Shown: positions 43,030 to 56,771, numbered from the stretch's first letter. The stretch: 64,000 nucleotides of DNA from JAEYKI01 sp036679405 (GCA_036679405.1 JAVBVZ010000002.1:1-64000); one strand, 5' to 3'. Translations and numbers: made by a program. Notes: a model not told the origin generated them from the sequence alone.

Positions 43030-44220
43030 TCATACCACAATAATATCCGATCCGCCACCGGTGATACAGCGTCCACCGCTCTTTTCCACCACAAACGTAT
43101 CTTCTACGCCTACCATCCCAATACCGGGAATGCCTTTTTTAGGCTCTAAGGCCAGAGTCATACCCGCTTCCAGAGGAGTTTTGTATCCGGGAGCAATTAA
43201 AGGCATTTCGTCCACGTGGAGCCCGACGCCGTGGCCCAGAAATTTTACCTTCCGGTTTCCAAAACCCATAAAATTCTCTTTAAACGTATCGCTCAGCGAA
43301 TCCATAACCTTGTTGTAAATTTCCGCCGGGACAGCGCCCGGCCTCATCTTGCCGGCAATACTGTTTTGCACGTCAATACAGGCCCTGTGCGCCTCCAGTG
43401 CTTCTTTAGGCGGATTTGCGCCAAACATATAAACCTGCGTTTTATCCGTATTATACCCATTGACCGCAAATCCAACATCCACAAAAACCAGATCCCCTCT
43501 CTTCAGTTTCCTCTCCCGGCTTCCGAGAAACGGCGCAGCGGGAGAGATGCCGGTAGCTCCGCCCGGCCCGTCAAAACTGGTCGGATAAAGAGAACCTGTC
43601 CCAAAAGCAATCTGCCCCAAGACAAGCTCGTTTTGAAACATTGCAAACCGGCTCATGCCCTGAAATCCAGCCCTGACCATTTTGGGAAAAAGCGAGGCTG
43701 CAAAATCAGCTTCGCTGATCCCTTCTTTCATAAGCGAAGGCACATCTTCATAAAAAAAACGGTGATGCCGCCTTCCCGATTCTTCCATCCAGGCAAGTTC
43801 AAAAGGAGACTTCACGGCACGGATGGAAAGCAGGACACTGTCCATACTCTTTACCGACTGAACGGTAAATTTTCGCTTCATCCGTTCCAGCATTCCTACC
43901 GTTATGGTTTCCGACTCTATATAAGTCAGGCCGAAATCCTGCCCTGCAACTTCTGCCGCATCCTTATAGCTTTCCATAGGATAAATATTATCAAAGACGG
44001 ATTCTTCCCTTGCGCGTTCAAAACTTCTGCGCACAAAATAGTACGCATTTCCATCTTTCTTAAACACCAGCATCCCATCCTGCATGGTCCCGGTAAAATA
44101 ATACTGATTCACTTTCCCCACTATAACGGCTGTCTCCCATGACGGATCAGCTTTCTGCATTTCTGCATAAAAATTTTTGAGCCGCTGCTCCAATTCCTGT
44201 TTGGATGCCTGAATCTGCAT
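43030..44220 (-). CDS. M24-family Xaa-Pro peptidase
   Basis: A 396-residue protein of the aminopeptidase P/creatinase fold. The N-terminal domain (about 1-165) precedes the pita-bread domain, where all metal ligands are visible: Asp in FVDVGF and in YNTDKTQ, His in GHGVGLHVDEMP, Glu in ALEPKKG and in GVEDTFVV. It would cut after the first residue of peptides with proline in position two. A strong ribosome site (GGAGG) precedes the ATG. It appears monocistronic. Confidence 0.9.
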   Translation of the reverse strand: MQIQASKQELEQRLKNFYAEMQKADPSWETAVIVGKVNQYYFTGTMQDGMLVFKKDGNAYYFVRRSFERAREESVFDNIYPMESYKDAAEVAGQDFGLTYIESETITVGMLERMKRKFTVQSVKSMDSVLLSIRAVKSPFELAWMEESGRRHHRFFYEDVPSLMKEGISEADFAASLFPKMVRAGFQGMSRFAMFQNELVLGQIAFGTGSLYPTSFDGPGGATGISPAAPFLGSRERKLKRGDLVFVDVGFAVNGYNTDKTQVYMFGANPPKEALEAHRACIDVQNSIAGKMRPGAVPAEIYNKVMDSLSDTFKENFMGFGNRKVKFLGHGVGLHVDEMPLIAPGYKTPLEAGMTLALEPKKGIPGIGMVGVEDTFVVEKSGGRCITGGGSDIIVV

Positions 44221-44238
44221 ATGACCTCCTTGTGTATT

Positions 44239-44745
44239 TTATTTATGATAATCTATTGTTTTGCCCGAATGCGCGATCCGGCTGGCTGCCGCGGCCGCAA
44301 TGGCCGCCACCAGGTCGTCTAAAAACGTATTGACCTTTTCGCCTTTATGCTCGTCCAGCTCTTTTATGATCCCGATCTTTTCTTTATCCAGATATCCAAA
44401 ATTGGTAAGACCAATGGAACCATATACGTTTACAATGGAAAGCGGAATGATTTCATCTATCCCGTAAAGGGGATCATCCGTTTCCACAATAGCCTGCAAA
44501 GGCTGAGGCAAGAGCTTTTTCTCCGCCATTTCGTCCAGCGCAATTCCAGTCAGAATGGCGTGCGCGGTCTCTCTTTTGTGCAGTACGGCATCCACATTGG
44601 CAATACATTCATCAAGCGTTAAATTTTTATAATATTTTTTCTGCAGGCTCAAAACCAAAGCGCCTATCTCACTCAGTTCCACCCCGCGGCTATGAAGCAC
44701 TTTTAGCGTTGCCTGGTAAAGTTCGTCCATAGACATCCTTTTCAT
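44239..44745 (-). CDS. Phosphatidylglycerophosphatase A-like protein (YutG type)
   Basis: A 168-residue soluble protein with the PgpA-like segment GYLDKEKIGIIKELDEHKGE followed by NTFLDDLVAAIAAAAASRI, and a helical N-terminal domain as in Bacillus YutG. PgpA removes phosphate from phosphatidylglycerophosphate in membrane lipid synthesis. The start at 44745 follows AAGGGG; an in-frame ATG at 44769 lies before that site and is unlikely. The peptidase gene follows 18 bases downstream, so the two may be co-transcribed. Confidence 0.75.
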   Translation of the reverse strand: MKRMSMDELYQATLKVLHSRGVELSEIGALVLSLQKKYYKNLTLDECIANVDAVLHKRETAHAILTGIALDEMAEKKLLPQPLQAIVETDDPLYGIDEIIPLSIVNVYGSIGLTNFGYLDKEKIGIIKELDEHKGEKVNTFLDDLVAAIAAAAASRIAHSGKTIDYHK

Positions 44746-44835
44746 TGTGCATATCCCCTTTCTTTTCATTTTGCTTATTTATCATATCATACTTTTCCGG
44801 TGCTGAAAACAGTATTGCAGAGCTTATCCGCGCAT

Positions 44836-44866
44836 AAAAAGCCCCCGCGCAGGCGAGGGCTTTTTT
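44836..44866 (-). terminator. Terminator after the giant surface protein gene
   Basis: GCCCTCGC-ctgc-GCGGGGGC with one mismatch, then TTTTT on the minus strand, 22 bases past the stop. The plus strand also has TTTTTT. Confidence 0.9.
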
Positions 44867-44887
44867 AAGTGTTTCAGATAAGATTAG

Positions 44888-49267
<4,380 letters not shown>

Positions 49268-49310
49268 AGTGTTCTCCCCTCTCTTGTTCTCCATTAGATA
49301 CTATAAGCTT

Positions 49311-49769
49311 TTAAAGCTCTTGGTCCGGCGCCGGATCTTCGTCCAACGCGCTGTCTATCAACTTAAGCAGTTCAAGTGCGCTTCGAAACTGTTTTGTTTC
49401 ATTTTTTTCCGCCCAGAGCACTTTGCCCTGCCAGGTGGCGTGCTGCCGGTACTGCACTTGTACCACGAATGTCCCTTTTTCACCTTTTTTCAGCGTATCC
49501 AGTTTTTTTTGCATGGCTGCTCTCTCCTTGGGATTTTTTGGATCCTTAACGTTTTTTTGAAAGCTTCTACACGATGTTGATGATTCAGGGTAATGCATAT
49601 TGTCCAATACTTGATCAATGCCTATCAGAAGTCTTCCCATTTCTGTAAACCGCAGAGGATCCTCCCCTCCGGGATAATAGATCCGGCCTGAAATGTCTCT
49701 TCCTTTGTGTTCGTCTACACACACCAGGATGGTTCCTGGCATCTGAATGAATTTCTCAGCCGTATCCAA
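49311..49769 (-). CDS. Hypothetical protein between BTAD regulator and surface protein
   Basis: A 152-residue soluble protein that I do not recognise. It starts LDTAEKFIQMPGTILVCVDE and has a central basic, helix-prone stretch (NPKERAAMQKKLDTLKKGEK) followed by strands FVVQVQYRQHATWQGKVLWAEK and a helix ending in DSALDEDPAP. There is no signal or membrane segment. Two adjacent TTG codons (49772, 49769) serve as start, six bases after GGAGGA. It lies 43 bases before the surface protein gene and probably shares its transcript. Confidence 0.65.
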   Translation of the reverse strand: MDTAEKFIQMPGTILVCVDEHKGRDISGRIYYPGGEDPLRFTEMGRLLIGIDQVLDNMHYPESSTSCRSFQKNVKDPKNPKERAAMQKKLDTLKKGEKGTFVVQVQYRQHATWQGKVLWAEKNETKQFRSALELLKLIDSALDEDPAPDQEL

Positions 49770-49794
49770 CAAGTTTCCTCCATCCTATTTTAGC

Positions 49795-49821
49795 TTTATA
49801 GTTGCATTTTAACCCTGTCAA
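49795..49821 (-). promoter_or_regulatory. Possible promoter for the hypothetical/surface protein pair
   Basis: Minus strand TTGACA (49821-49816) is a perfect -35 box; TATAAA (49800-49795) follows after 15 bases, slightly short of the optimum. An A/T-rich run (49848-49876) lies upstream. Confidence 0.35.
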
Positions 49822-49881
49822 GTCACATAACCGGTCACAAAACATATGATTTTTTTATTTTTTTATTTTTTTTGAGATTTT

Positions 49882-51111
49882 TTATTTGACCGCTGCAGCG
49901 CTCTGCGCGGCGCGCACCGGAAAGATGCGGTCTACATCAATAGCCGAGGCCAGTTTCCATGTGAAACGGCGGCTTTTGGATTGCTTATAAAACCGGTCGG
50001 ATATCCGGGCCATTACCTTTTTGCTGTTTTCCTGATTGATGTCCATCAGCAAAACAATGAACTGTGTGGGGCTGTACCGCGCAAACACGTCTCCCCGCCT
50101 TAAAGAAGTTTGGACCGCGTTAAAAAGCGCACCGGAATCCGTTTGTTTCTTACCGTCTTTTATCTCTTCTCTTGCTTCAAAATCAATTAATGCGACAAAC
50201 GCCGAGCGTCCGCTCCTCTCCGAATGACGGACAACAATGCGGTAAATATTTGCAAACACCTGATAGTTGCAATAATAAGCGCCTTTCTCCATAATATTTT
50301 CATTTAGATCTTCCAATATGGCATGAAGAGAATCGGCCGCCGAATGAAGCGTTTGTGTCATTTCTTCATAAAGGGCAAGCATTTCAGCAGAGGGACTGAT
50401 TCCAAGTTCGTCAAAAAGGAGCGTCGTTACAAAGTCGTATTCCCGAACCGCTTCTTTTACTTTACCCAGTTGATACAGGCAGGATATACGAAGCGCATGA
50501 AAATGCTCCTCATAAGGATACAGATACAATGCCTTTTCCAGAATATCCAGCATAGAAGATAAATCTCCCTTTGACTGCAATATCTCAAACGCTGTGTCTA
50601 TACAATAATGAAAACACTGTTGAAAATGCAGGCTTTTGGGAACCACCCAAAACATGTGGGAAGATTTTGGAAGGAAATCGCCGTCATACAATGCGACCGC
50701 TGCCAGGCAATGATCCAGTTTTTCCGCCGGGTCCGTGGATTCACGTGCGCTCTCAACCGCTTTTTCAAAAAACTCCGCATCGATCAGGCATTCGATTTCA
50801 CCGTTCAGCCCATATGCGCCTTTCTTGTAAAAAATATATTCAACATCGGGAAGGCCGCACTCTTTTAAATATTTGCGCAGCCGGTACACGATGTTTTTTA
50901 AAGTATGAACCGGATTGTCATAATCTTCAGCATCTAAAAACAATCTGCTTATAAGCTCGTCCTGCCGGACGGAATGGCCGTGGTTTACAAGCAGGTATTG
51001 AAACAGATGAATCACTTTATTGTTGCGATTATTTTCAGATACTAAAATTTTATCCTTATACGTTACTAAAAAATCGCCCAGCATTTGGATTTTGAAATCA
51101 ACTCGCTCCAT
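49882..51111 (-). CDS. BTAD-type transcriptional regulator fused to a degenerate GGDEF domain
   Basis: A 409-residue regulator. Residues about 1-95 form an OmpR-like winged helix (FQYLLVNHGHSVRQDELISR, NIVYRLRKYLKECG), followed by a BTAD helical domain (about 100-250, DAEFFEKAVESAR, LYPYEEHFHALRISCLYQLG). The C-terminal 130 residues resemble a GGDEF domain (AVQTSLRRGDVFARYSPTQFIVLLMD), but the GGDEF signature is YSPTQF, so cyclase activity is not expected; a binding role is possible. The start at 51111 follows AAGGTGG. A c-di-GMP-I riboswitch with a terminator lies just upstream, so expression is c-di-GMP dependent. Confidence 0.8.
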   Translation of the reverse strand: MERVDFKIQMLGDFLVTYKDKILVSENNRNNKVIHLFQYLLVNHGHSVRQDELISRLFLDAEDYDNPVHTLKNIVYRLRKYLKECGLPDVEYIFYKKGAYGLNGEIECLIDAEFFEKAVESARESTDPAEKLDHCLAAVALYDGDFLPKSSHMFWVVPKSLHFQQCFHYCIDTAFEILQSKGDLSSMLDILEKALYLYPYEEHFHALRISCLYQLGKVKEAVREYDFVTTLLFDELGISPSAEMLALYEEMTQTLHSAADSLHAILEDLNENIMEKGAYYCNYQVFANIYRIVVRHSERSGRSAFVALIDFEAREEIKDGKKQTDSGALFNAVQTSLRRGDVFARYSPTQFIVLLMDINQENSKKVMARISDRFYKQSKSRRFTWKLASAIDVDRIFPVRAAQSAAAVK

Positions 51112-51203
51112 ATTCCACCTTTCTTGCAGCCGGATGCGCCTCCTGCCGAAGTGCGCCCTGAACCGCTTGCCGCCCATTTTAAGAAAAACCTTTATTTTGG
51201 GGA

Positions 51204-51318
51204 TAAAAAAAGCCCCTGGAAACCAACTCGTTTCCCGAGGCAACCAAACCGTCCTAGCATTCCGCCTTAGACCTTTGGCTTTGCGTCCCTGCCTTTCGCA
51301 CAGGTTTGCCCTTGGATT
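51204..51318 (-). ncRNA. Cyclic-di-GMP-I (GEMM) riboswitch with terminator
   Basis: On the minus strand the aptamer has the conserved GGGCAAACC, a GAAA tetraloop closed by CCTG/CAGG, GGGACGCAAAGCC, GGTCTAAGG and the closing GGTTTGG that pairs with the CCAA at the start (about 51316). These are the hallmark elements of the GEMM-I class. The expression platform follows: GCCTCGGGAAAC-gagttg-GTTTCCAGGGGC and seven T, an intrinsic terminator. The regulator gene starts 93 bases later. Whether ligand turns the gene on or off cannot be told from reading alone. The rest of the 51112-51576 gap is A/T-rich and holds the promoter region and a terminator. Confidence 0.92.
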
Positions 51319-51518
51319 ATTTATTTTTTTGCTCCGTTAAATTCAATTTATGATAAACCATCCGCCAAAGGAGCAAACACAAAAAAACTTTTTTTAAAAA
51401 AAAACCTATACTTTTATGACTTTATCATATCTCCCCGCTTCTTTTCTGTCAACTCTTATTTAACATATTTTGCTTATCTTTAGCAATATTTATCCGATAA
51501 ATTCCATGCCTAAACACA

Positions 51519-51547
51519 GCAAGGCCGCCCTCGACGGACGGCCTTGC
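51519..51547 (-). terminator. Hairpin at the end of the yjbQ-to-lipoprotein operon
   Basis: GCAAGGCCGTCC and GGGCGGCCTTGC form a strong stem (one mismatch) about 30 bases past the lipoprotein stop. The following T-run is weak (TGTGTTTAGG). Confidence 0.7.
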
Positions 51548-51576
51548 TACACAAAATATCAAAGCTGTTTTCAACT

Positions 51577-53364
51577 TTAAGAATAGGTATAAATGTATGT
51601 CACATAAAAGGTTTCCGTTTGCGAATCAAAATAATCTATCAGGTACATTTCGTTTTTCTGACTTCCCCGTTTGAGCATCTCCGCCGTAGAGTATCCGATC
51701 AGTTCCGCATTATTATCGGCAATGGAAAAACGAAGGAGCGCATTATGATAACCGTCCGATATTCCGTCATAAGTGGAAGTAGTAAAATACAGATTATCAC
51801 TGTCCAAACCAAATTCATAATCTTCCACGTAAATCGCATCCATCACGGTAAGCGTTTCCCCAGAAGACAAGCTGATCACGGACAAATCAAACAAATCCGG
51901 GCCGCCGGTGGCAGACGGAACTAAAGTTGCCAGCTCTTTTCCGTCCGGAGAAAGTTTAAAGCTGATGCCCTGCGCAACAAGACTGCGAACGCCGGTGGCG
52001 ATATCTACGGCATAAATTTCACCGATTGTCCCAGCGGCGGGATTCGAAAAATAAAGGCTGGTTCCATCGGTAGCCAGTGCGCTTTCCGTGCCCGGTTCTT
52101 CTTCCACAACCGTAATGCGGCTGCCCGACGGCGCGCTGAAATCATAGCACATAAGCCTGACATCTCCATGCCCGGTCATAGCATAGATCCGATTGTTTTG
52201 TTTATCCCACACAAAAGAAGAGGTGATATCTCCAAAACCTTCCTCCCCCAAATTCTGAAGTTCACCTGTTTCTTCATTATATATATATAGCACTTTTGAA
52301 AGCATGGAAGTATCAAGGATAGCCAGGTATTTTCCGTCGCTTGAAAAAGCCGCCTGTTCCACATAAGAAAAATTGGGCAGATCCAGTTCTGTCTTTGCTT
52401 CATCTTTTCCGATCACCCACAGGCGCTCGACCTGCGTTTGCGGAGAATCTCCCACTGAATCCGGAAAATAACTACGCGCATACAGAATGCTTCCATCCGG
52501 AGCCGCACAAAGATACCGGCCGTTTTCGACCAGTACAGGCAGGGTTTTTCCCGCCCCATCCGTCTCTAAGACCAGTTTCTGGTTAACCTCTTCTAAATCA
52601 ACCGTAGAATTATAAGCCGGCAAACTGCCCGCCTCCAAAGAAAACACATATGGATTTTTTGTTGCCGCTACGCTTGAGACCGCATCCGAAACCGCTTGAG
52701 CAAACTCGCCTGCCTGGTCCATGGATGAAAAGGGTTTTGAAATGAGCATAATATTCGTAAGATCCGCACAGAGCGTGGGCGTCAGGCCAAGATCCTGCGG
52801 GATAAGATGCTGCCCCCATTCTTCATAGGCATTCAGGCCCACAAAATAAGACGACTTATCCTCTCCGCCCTGTGGCGTAAGCGTAATGACCAGCCGGTCA
52901 TCCGTTTCTTCAAAAGACGCCTTCGCTGCCCCGGTAAGCTGAAAATAAACCGAGAGCGTGCCTTCTGCGGAATTCGAACTTTTAAAAGATCCGCAAACAA
53001 GGCTGTCCCGGTACCAGTCACTGCTCGTTTGATAATCCCAAAAATCAACAGACAGCGTTACACAAAGACGCTGCGGAAAAGAAAGGAGGGAAGCTTCATA
53101 AGAAGGCACGCTGTCCAGCTTGCTTTCGGTAACATCCGATTTCCGGCTGCCCTTGATAAAATACAGGGTTACGACGGTTGATTTTCCGTCGCTGACCATT
53201 GTCATATTTTTTAGATTCGCGTCGCTGCCCAGATCCTGTCCTCCGGAAATACTTTGCGTACCCTCTATGGTATCCGGGACATTCCAGTCCACCACCGTCT
53301 GGCATCCTCCCAGTAAAACGGACACAGCCAACAAGAGCGCAACAGCGAGAGTCTTTATCCGCAT
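51577..53364 (-). CDS. Lipoprotein with AMIN-like and beta-propeller regions
   Basis: A 595-residue secreted lipoprotein: signal ending in the lipobox LLGGC (Cys about 21). Residues about 60-170 look like a beta-rich AMIN/GerMN-type region, about 185-235 like a short SPOR-type segment (PFSSMDQAGEFAQAVSDAV), and the rest shows repeated 'S-x-D-G-K-x-L-A' motifs of a TolB-like beta-propeller (AAPDGSILYA, FSSDGKYLAIL, LSPDGKELATL). Function unknown; envelope sensing or sporulation-type roles are guesses. It is the last gene of the operon, 12 bases after the deaminase. The ribosome site is poor. Confidence 0.7.
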   Translation of the reverse strand: MRIKTLAVALLLAVSVLLGGCQTVVDWNVPDTIEGTQSISGGQDLGSDANLKNMTMVSDGKSTVVTLYFIKGSRKSDVTESKLDSVPSYEASLLSFPQRLCVTLSVDFWDYQTSSDWYRDSLVCGSFKSSNSAEGTLSVYFQLTGAAKASFEETDDRLVITLTPQGGEDKSSYFVGLNAYEEWGQHLIPQDLGLTPTLCADLTNIMLISKPFSSMDQAGEFAQAVSDAVSSVAATKNPYVFSLEAGSLPAYNSTVDLEEVNQKLVLETDGAGKTLPVLVENGRYLCAAPDGSILYARSYFPDSVGDSPQTQVERLWVIGKDEAKTELDLPNFSYVEQAAFSSDGKYLAILDTSMLSKVLYIYNEETGELQNLGEEGFGDITSSFVWDKQNNRIYAMTGHGDVRLMCYDFSAPSGSRITVVEEEPGTESALATDGTSLYFSNPAAGTIGEIYAVDIATGVRSLVAQGISFKLSPDGKELATLVPSATGGPDLFDLSVISLSSGETLTVMDAIYVEDYEFGLDSDNLYFTTSTYDGISDGYHNALLRFSIADNNAELIGYSTAEMLKRGSQKNEMYLIDYFDSQTETFYVTYIYTYS

Positions 53365-53376
53365 CTTTTTTCCATT

Positions 53377-54654
53377 CTATGTTTTTATTTTTTCCGCAAT
53401 CTCAAGGACATGTGCCCGGACCTCCTGCTCATCTGCAAAAGTAACGCGCCCGTCCTCATACAAGATATCCCCGCCTACCATAGTAAGCAACACATCCCGG
53501 TCCGACCCGGAATACACAATATTGGCAATTAAATTGTAATCCGGCGCATACCGGATATCGCTGGTGTCCACAATAATAAGATCTGCATTTTTGCCTTTTT
53601 CCAGGCTGCCCGAATTGATCCCCAGCGCATGCGCACCGTTTTGTGTGGCCAGCCTGAGCGCCTGCGCGGCAGGCAGCGCCGTCGGGTCCAGCGTTGTTCC
53701 CTTTTGAAGATAAGACGCATAGGTCATCTCTTCCCACATGCTTAAGTTGTTGTTAGAAGCGGCGCCGTCTGTTCCCAGTGTTACCAGGATGCCTTTTTCC
53801 ATCATTGTTGTAAGCGGCGCAATGCCGCTTGCCAGTTTTAAATTGCTCTGCGGGCAGGATAAAACTGCGGCTTTCTTTTCTTTTAATATATCCATGTCCT
53901 CCGGCGTTGCATACACACAGTGTGCCGCCAGAAAAGGAACATCCAAAAGGCCCAGGCTTTCCATAAGCGCAATAGGCGTTTTTCCATGCTCCGCAATACA
54001 TTTTTCATGCTCTCTTTTTGTTTCTGAAATATGCATATGAATGCCCGTTTTGAGTTCCTTGGCCGTTTCGGCAATACGTGAGAGCAGGGCGTTTGAAGCC
54101 GTATACTGTGCATGCGGCCCCATATAGACCTTCATGCGGTCTGCATGGTTATATTTCTTAAAAATATGCAGGGCATCTTCAAAAGTCCTCTCGCCTGTTT
54201 CAGGCGTGGGGTCGACCGTCCCGCGTGCAATCACCGCGCGGTGCCCGCTCTGCTGCACGGCCCGTGCAATTCCTTTGCAGTAAAAGTACATGTCATTGAT
54301 TGCGACCGTTCCGTTCCTGGCCATCTCGCACAGCGCAAAAAGCGCCCCCCAATAAGAACTTTCTTCATCCAGTTTATCTTCGGCCGGCAGGATCTTTTGA
54401 TCCAGCCAGTCCTTCAGATTCATGTCATCCGCATATGAGCGGAACAGGTTCATAGTCACATGGGTATGCGTGTTTACAAAACCCGGCATCACCACATTAT
54501 GATTTGCATCCATCATCCTGTCGGCCGCGAATGCAGGTCCCGGTTTGCCTACATACTCAATCACACCATCCTTGATGTGAATCTCTCCATCCGAAATGAT
54601 CTCGTCCCGATCATTTTGTGTAATAATGGTTGCATTTACAATTTGACAATTCAT
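53377..54654 (-). CDS. mtaD: Amidohydrolase, S-adenosylhomocysteine/methylthioadenosine deaminase type
   Basis: A 425-residue metal-dependent hydrolase. Metal ligands are visible in PGFVNTHTHVTM, in GIHMHISETKREHE, in LAAHCVYATPEDM and in TLGTDGAASNNNLSMWEEM. This order and the surrounding residues fit the MtaD/SahD group, which deaminate SAH, MTA or adenosine. Its ATG overlaps the ribosome-site region three bases after the ahcY stop. With ahcY it forms a methyl-cycle salvage unit. Other cytosine/guanine deaminase relatives are less likely. Confidence 0.85.
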   Translation of the reverse strand: MNCQIVNATIITQNDRDEIISDGEIHIKDGVIEYVGKPGPAFAADRMMDANHNVVMPGFVNTHTHVTMNLFRSYADDMNLKDWLDQKILPAEDKLDEESSYWGALFALCEMARNGTVAINDMYFYCKGIARAVQQSGHRAVIARGTVDPTPETGERTFEDALHIFKKYNHADRMKVYMGPHAQYTASNALLSRIAETAKELKTGIHMHISETKREHEKCIAEHGKTPIALMESLGLLDVPFLAAHCVYATPEDMDILKEKKAAVLSCPQSNLKLASGIAPLTTMMEKGILVTLGTDGAASNNNLSMWEEMTYASYLQKGTTLDPTALPAAQALRLATQNGAHALGINSGSLEKGKNADLIIVDTSDIRYAPDYNLIANIVYSGSDRDVLLTMVGGDILYEDGRVTFADEQEVRAHVLEIAEKIKT

Positions 54655-54657
54655 CCT

Positions 54658-55896
54658 TTAAGCTCCATAAAGATATTCCCGCTGTTTTTCGCTCAGCGTG
54701 TCGACCGCCCCGCCCATAGCGGATAATTTTTTGACGGCCACGCTGTAGTCGATTTCATAGGGCAGGTTATAGAGACCGTTTTTCAGTTCCTTGTAATGTT
54801 CGCTCAGATATTTCAGTGCCAAAAGCTGAAGAGAAAAACTCATATCCATGATTTCGGCGGGATGCCCGTCTCCCGACGCCAGATTGACAAGCCGCCCCTG
54901 CGCAATAAGATTGAGGACTCTGCCATCGGTCATTTCGTATCCCGTTACGTTTGCCCGCACTTCTTTTTTGGACACACAAATCTCTTCTAAATCCCGCACG
55001 CTGACTTCGCAGTCAAAGTGCCCCGCATTTGCAAGAAGGACACCGCTTTTCATGTTTGCAAAATGGCGGCTGGTAATAACGTCTTCACAACCGGTAAGCG
55101 TTAAGAATATATCTCCCACTTTGGATGCGTCATCCATAGTCATAACATCAAAGCCATCCATAATGGCTTCCGCAGCCTTGCGGTGATCGATCTCTGTAAT
55201 GATTACCCGTGCGCCAAGGCCCTGCGCCTTTCGGGCCGCGCCTTTTCCACACCAGCCATACCCCGCAATTACGACCCGCTTACCGGCGATAATCAAATTG
55301 GTGGTTCGCATGATACCATCCCAAACAGACTGGCCGGTGCCATAACGGTTGTCGAACAGGTATTTGCATTCAGCGTCGTTGACCGGAATAACGGGAATAG
55401 CAAGCTTTCCCGCTTTATCCATAGCCCGCAGACGAAGCACCCCGGTAGTAGTTTCCTCGCTTGCGCCCCTCACGCCTGCAAGGATATCCGGCATCTTTTC
55501 ATGCAGCATGGCAATGAGGTCGCCGCCGTCGTCCATAACCAGATCCGGCCGGGTCGCGAGCGCTTTTTCAAGATACATATTGTACTCTTCATCACTGCAT
55601 CCATGCGTAGCATAGACATCCACCCCGCCCTCGGCCAGAGCCGCAGCAATATCGTCCTGCGTAGAAAGCGGATTAGAGCCCGCTGCAGCCACCGATGCGC
55701 CCAGATCTCTCAGGACTTCCATAAAATAAGCGGTTTTAGCCTCCAAATGAATGCAAACCGTCATTTTCATCCCCAAAAAGGGCTTAGTCTTTTGATACTC
55801 GGCTTTCAGGCCGGAAAGTACCGGCATATAATTTTCTACCCAGTCTATTTTGCGCCTTCCTTCGGGCGCAAGGGCTTTGTCTTTTATGATGCTCAT
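54658..55896 (-). CDS. ahcY: Adenosylhomocysteinase
   Basis: A 412-residue NAD-dependent enzyme that splits S-adenosylhomocysteine into homocysteine and adenosine. SNPLSTQDDIAAALAEGGVDVYA, HGCSDEEY, GTGQSVWDGIMRTTNLIIAGKRVVIAGYGWCGKG (NAD fold) and ANAGHFDCEV with the catalytic Cys-His set are present; the length is that of the shorter bacterial/archaeal form. The ATG follows GGAGG. It begins two bases after the galU stop and leads into the deaminase gene. Confidence 0.97.
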   Translation of the reverse strand: MSIIKDKALAPEGRRKIDWVENYMPVLSGLKAEYQKTKPFLGMKMTVCIHLEAKTAYFMEVLRDLGASVAAAGSNPLSTQDDIAAALAEGGVDVYATHGCSDEEYNMYLEKALATRPDLVMDDGGDLIAMLHEKMPDILAGVRGASEETTTGVLRLRAMDKAGKLAIPVIPVNDAECKYLFDNRYGTGQSVWDGIMRTTNLIIAGKRVVIAGYGWCGKGAARKAQGLGARVIITEIDHRKAAEAIMDGFDVMTMDDASKVGDIFLTLTGCEDVITSRHFANMKSGVLLANAGHFDCEVSVRDLEEICVSKKEVRANVTGYEMTDGRVLNLIAQGRLVNLASGDGHPAEIMDMSFSLQLLALKYLSEHYKELKNGLYNLPYEIDYSVAVKKLSAMGGAVDTLSEKQREYLYGA

Positions 55897-55898
55897 CG

Positions 55899-56771
55899 TT
55901 ATGGCAACCTCCTGGCTAATTCTTTCAAATATGCGGAAAATTCGTCTTTCAAATCTTCCCTTTGCAAGGCAAACTCACATGTTGCCTTTAAAAAACCAAG
56001 TTTATCTCCCACATCGTACCGCTCTCCTGCAAGTTCCAGCGCATACATTGTATCTTTTTTGCAAAGTGCGCGCAGCGCGTCGGTAAGCTGTATCTCTCCA
56101 CCCGACCCGGGAACCGTTTTGTCCAGCGCGTCAAATACATCCGGCGTAATCACATACCGGCCCATAATGGCAATATTGGAAGGCGCCTTAAGTACCGGCG
56201 GCTTTTCCACCAGGTCTTTAACCTGATGCAGCCTGCCTTCGGAAGGGCCGGGCGATACGATCCCATATTTATCCACCTGGGAAGGGTCCACCTGAAGCAC
56301 TCCGATCACCGGCTTTTCATATTTTTCATATACTTCCATCAGCTGGCGGATAGCGGGTTTTTCCGACACCATTACATCATCCCCTAAAAGCACGGCAAAC
56401 GGCTGATTGCCAATAAAATCCCGGGCACACAAAACTGCGTCCCCAAGGCCTTTTACTTCTTTTTGGCGTATATAATTTACGCTGACCATATTCGAAATAT
56501 CCTGCACAATCTTTAAAAGATCGTCTTTTCCTTTTTCAGAAAGCTCCAATTCCAACTCTACTGATTTGTCAAAATGATCCTCAATGGCCCTCTTGTTGCG
56601 GCCCGTAATGATAAGCAGGCTTTCGATACCGGCGCTTACGGCTTCTTCCACAATATACTGTATCGTTGGTTTATCAACAATGGGAAGCATTTCCTTGGGC
56701 TGTGCTTTGGTTGCGGGCAAAAAACGCGTACCCAGGCCGGCTGCCGGAATGACCGCTTTTTTAATTTTCAT
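55899..56771 (-). CDS. galU: UTP-glucose-1-phosphate uridylyltransferase
   Basis: A 290-residue enzyme that makes UDP-glucose for cell-envelope glycans and glycolipids. AVIPAAGLGTRFLPATKAQPKEMLP is the nucleotidyltransferase signature; FAVLLGDDVMV and PGSGGEIQLTDALR complete the active site. The ATG follows GGAGG and overlaps the end of plsC by 11 bases. Confidence 0.97.
   Translation of the reverse strand: MKIKKAVIPAAGLGTRFLPATKAQPKEMLPIVDKPTIQYIVEEAVSAGIESLLIITGRNKRAIEDHFDKSVELELELSEKGKDDLLKIVQDISNMVSVNYIRQKEVKGLGDAVLCARDFIGNQPFAVLLGDDVMVSEKPAIRQLMEVYEKYEKPVIGVLQVDPSQVDKYGIVSPGPSEGRLHQVKDLVEKPPVLKAPSNIAIMGRYVITPDVFDALDKTVPGSGGEIQLTDALRALCKKDTMYALELAGERYDVGDKLGFLKATCEFALQREDLKDEFSAYLKELARRLP

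Noticed and set aside
55183..56226. 347-codon plus-strand frame
   Set aside because: Shadow of ahcY and galU with no ribosome site.
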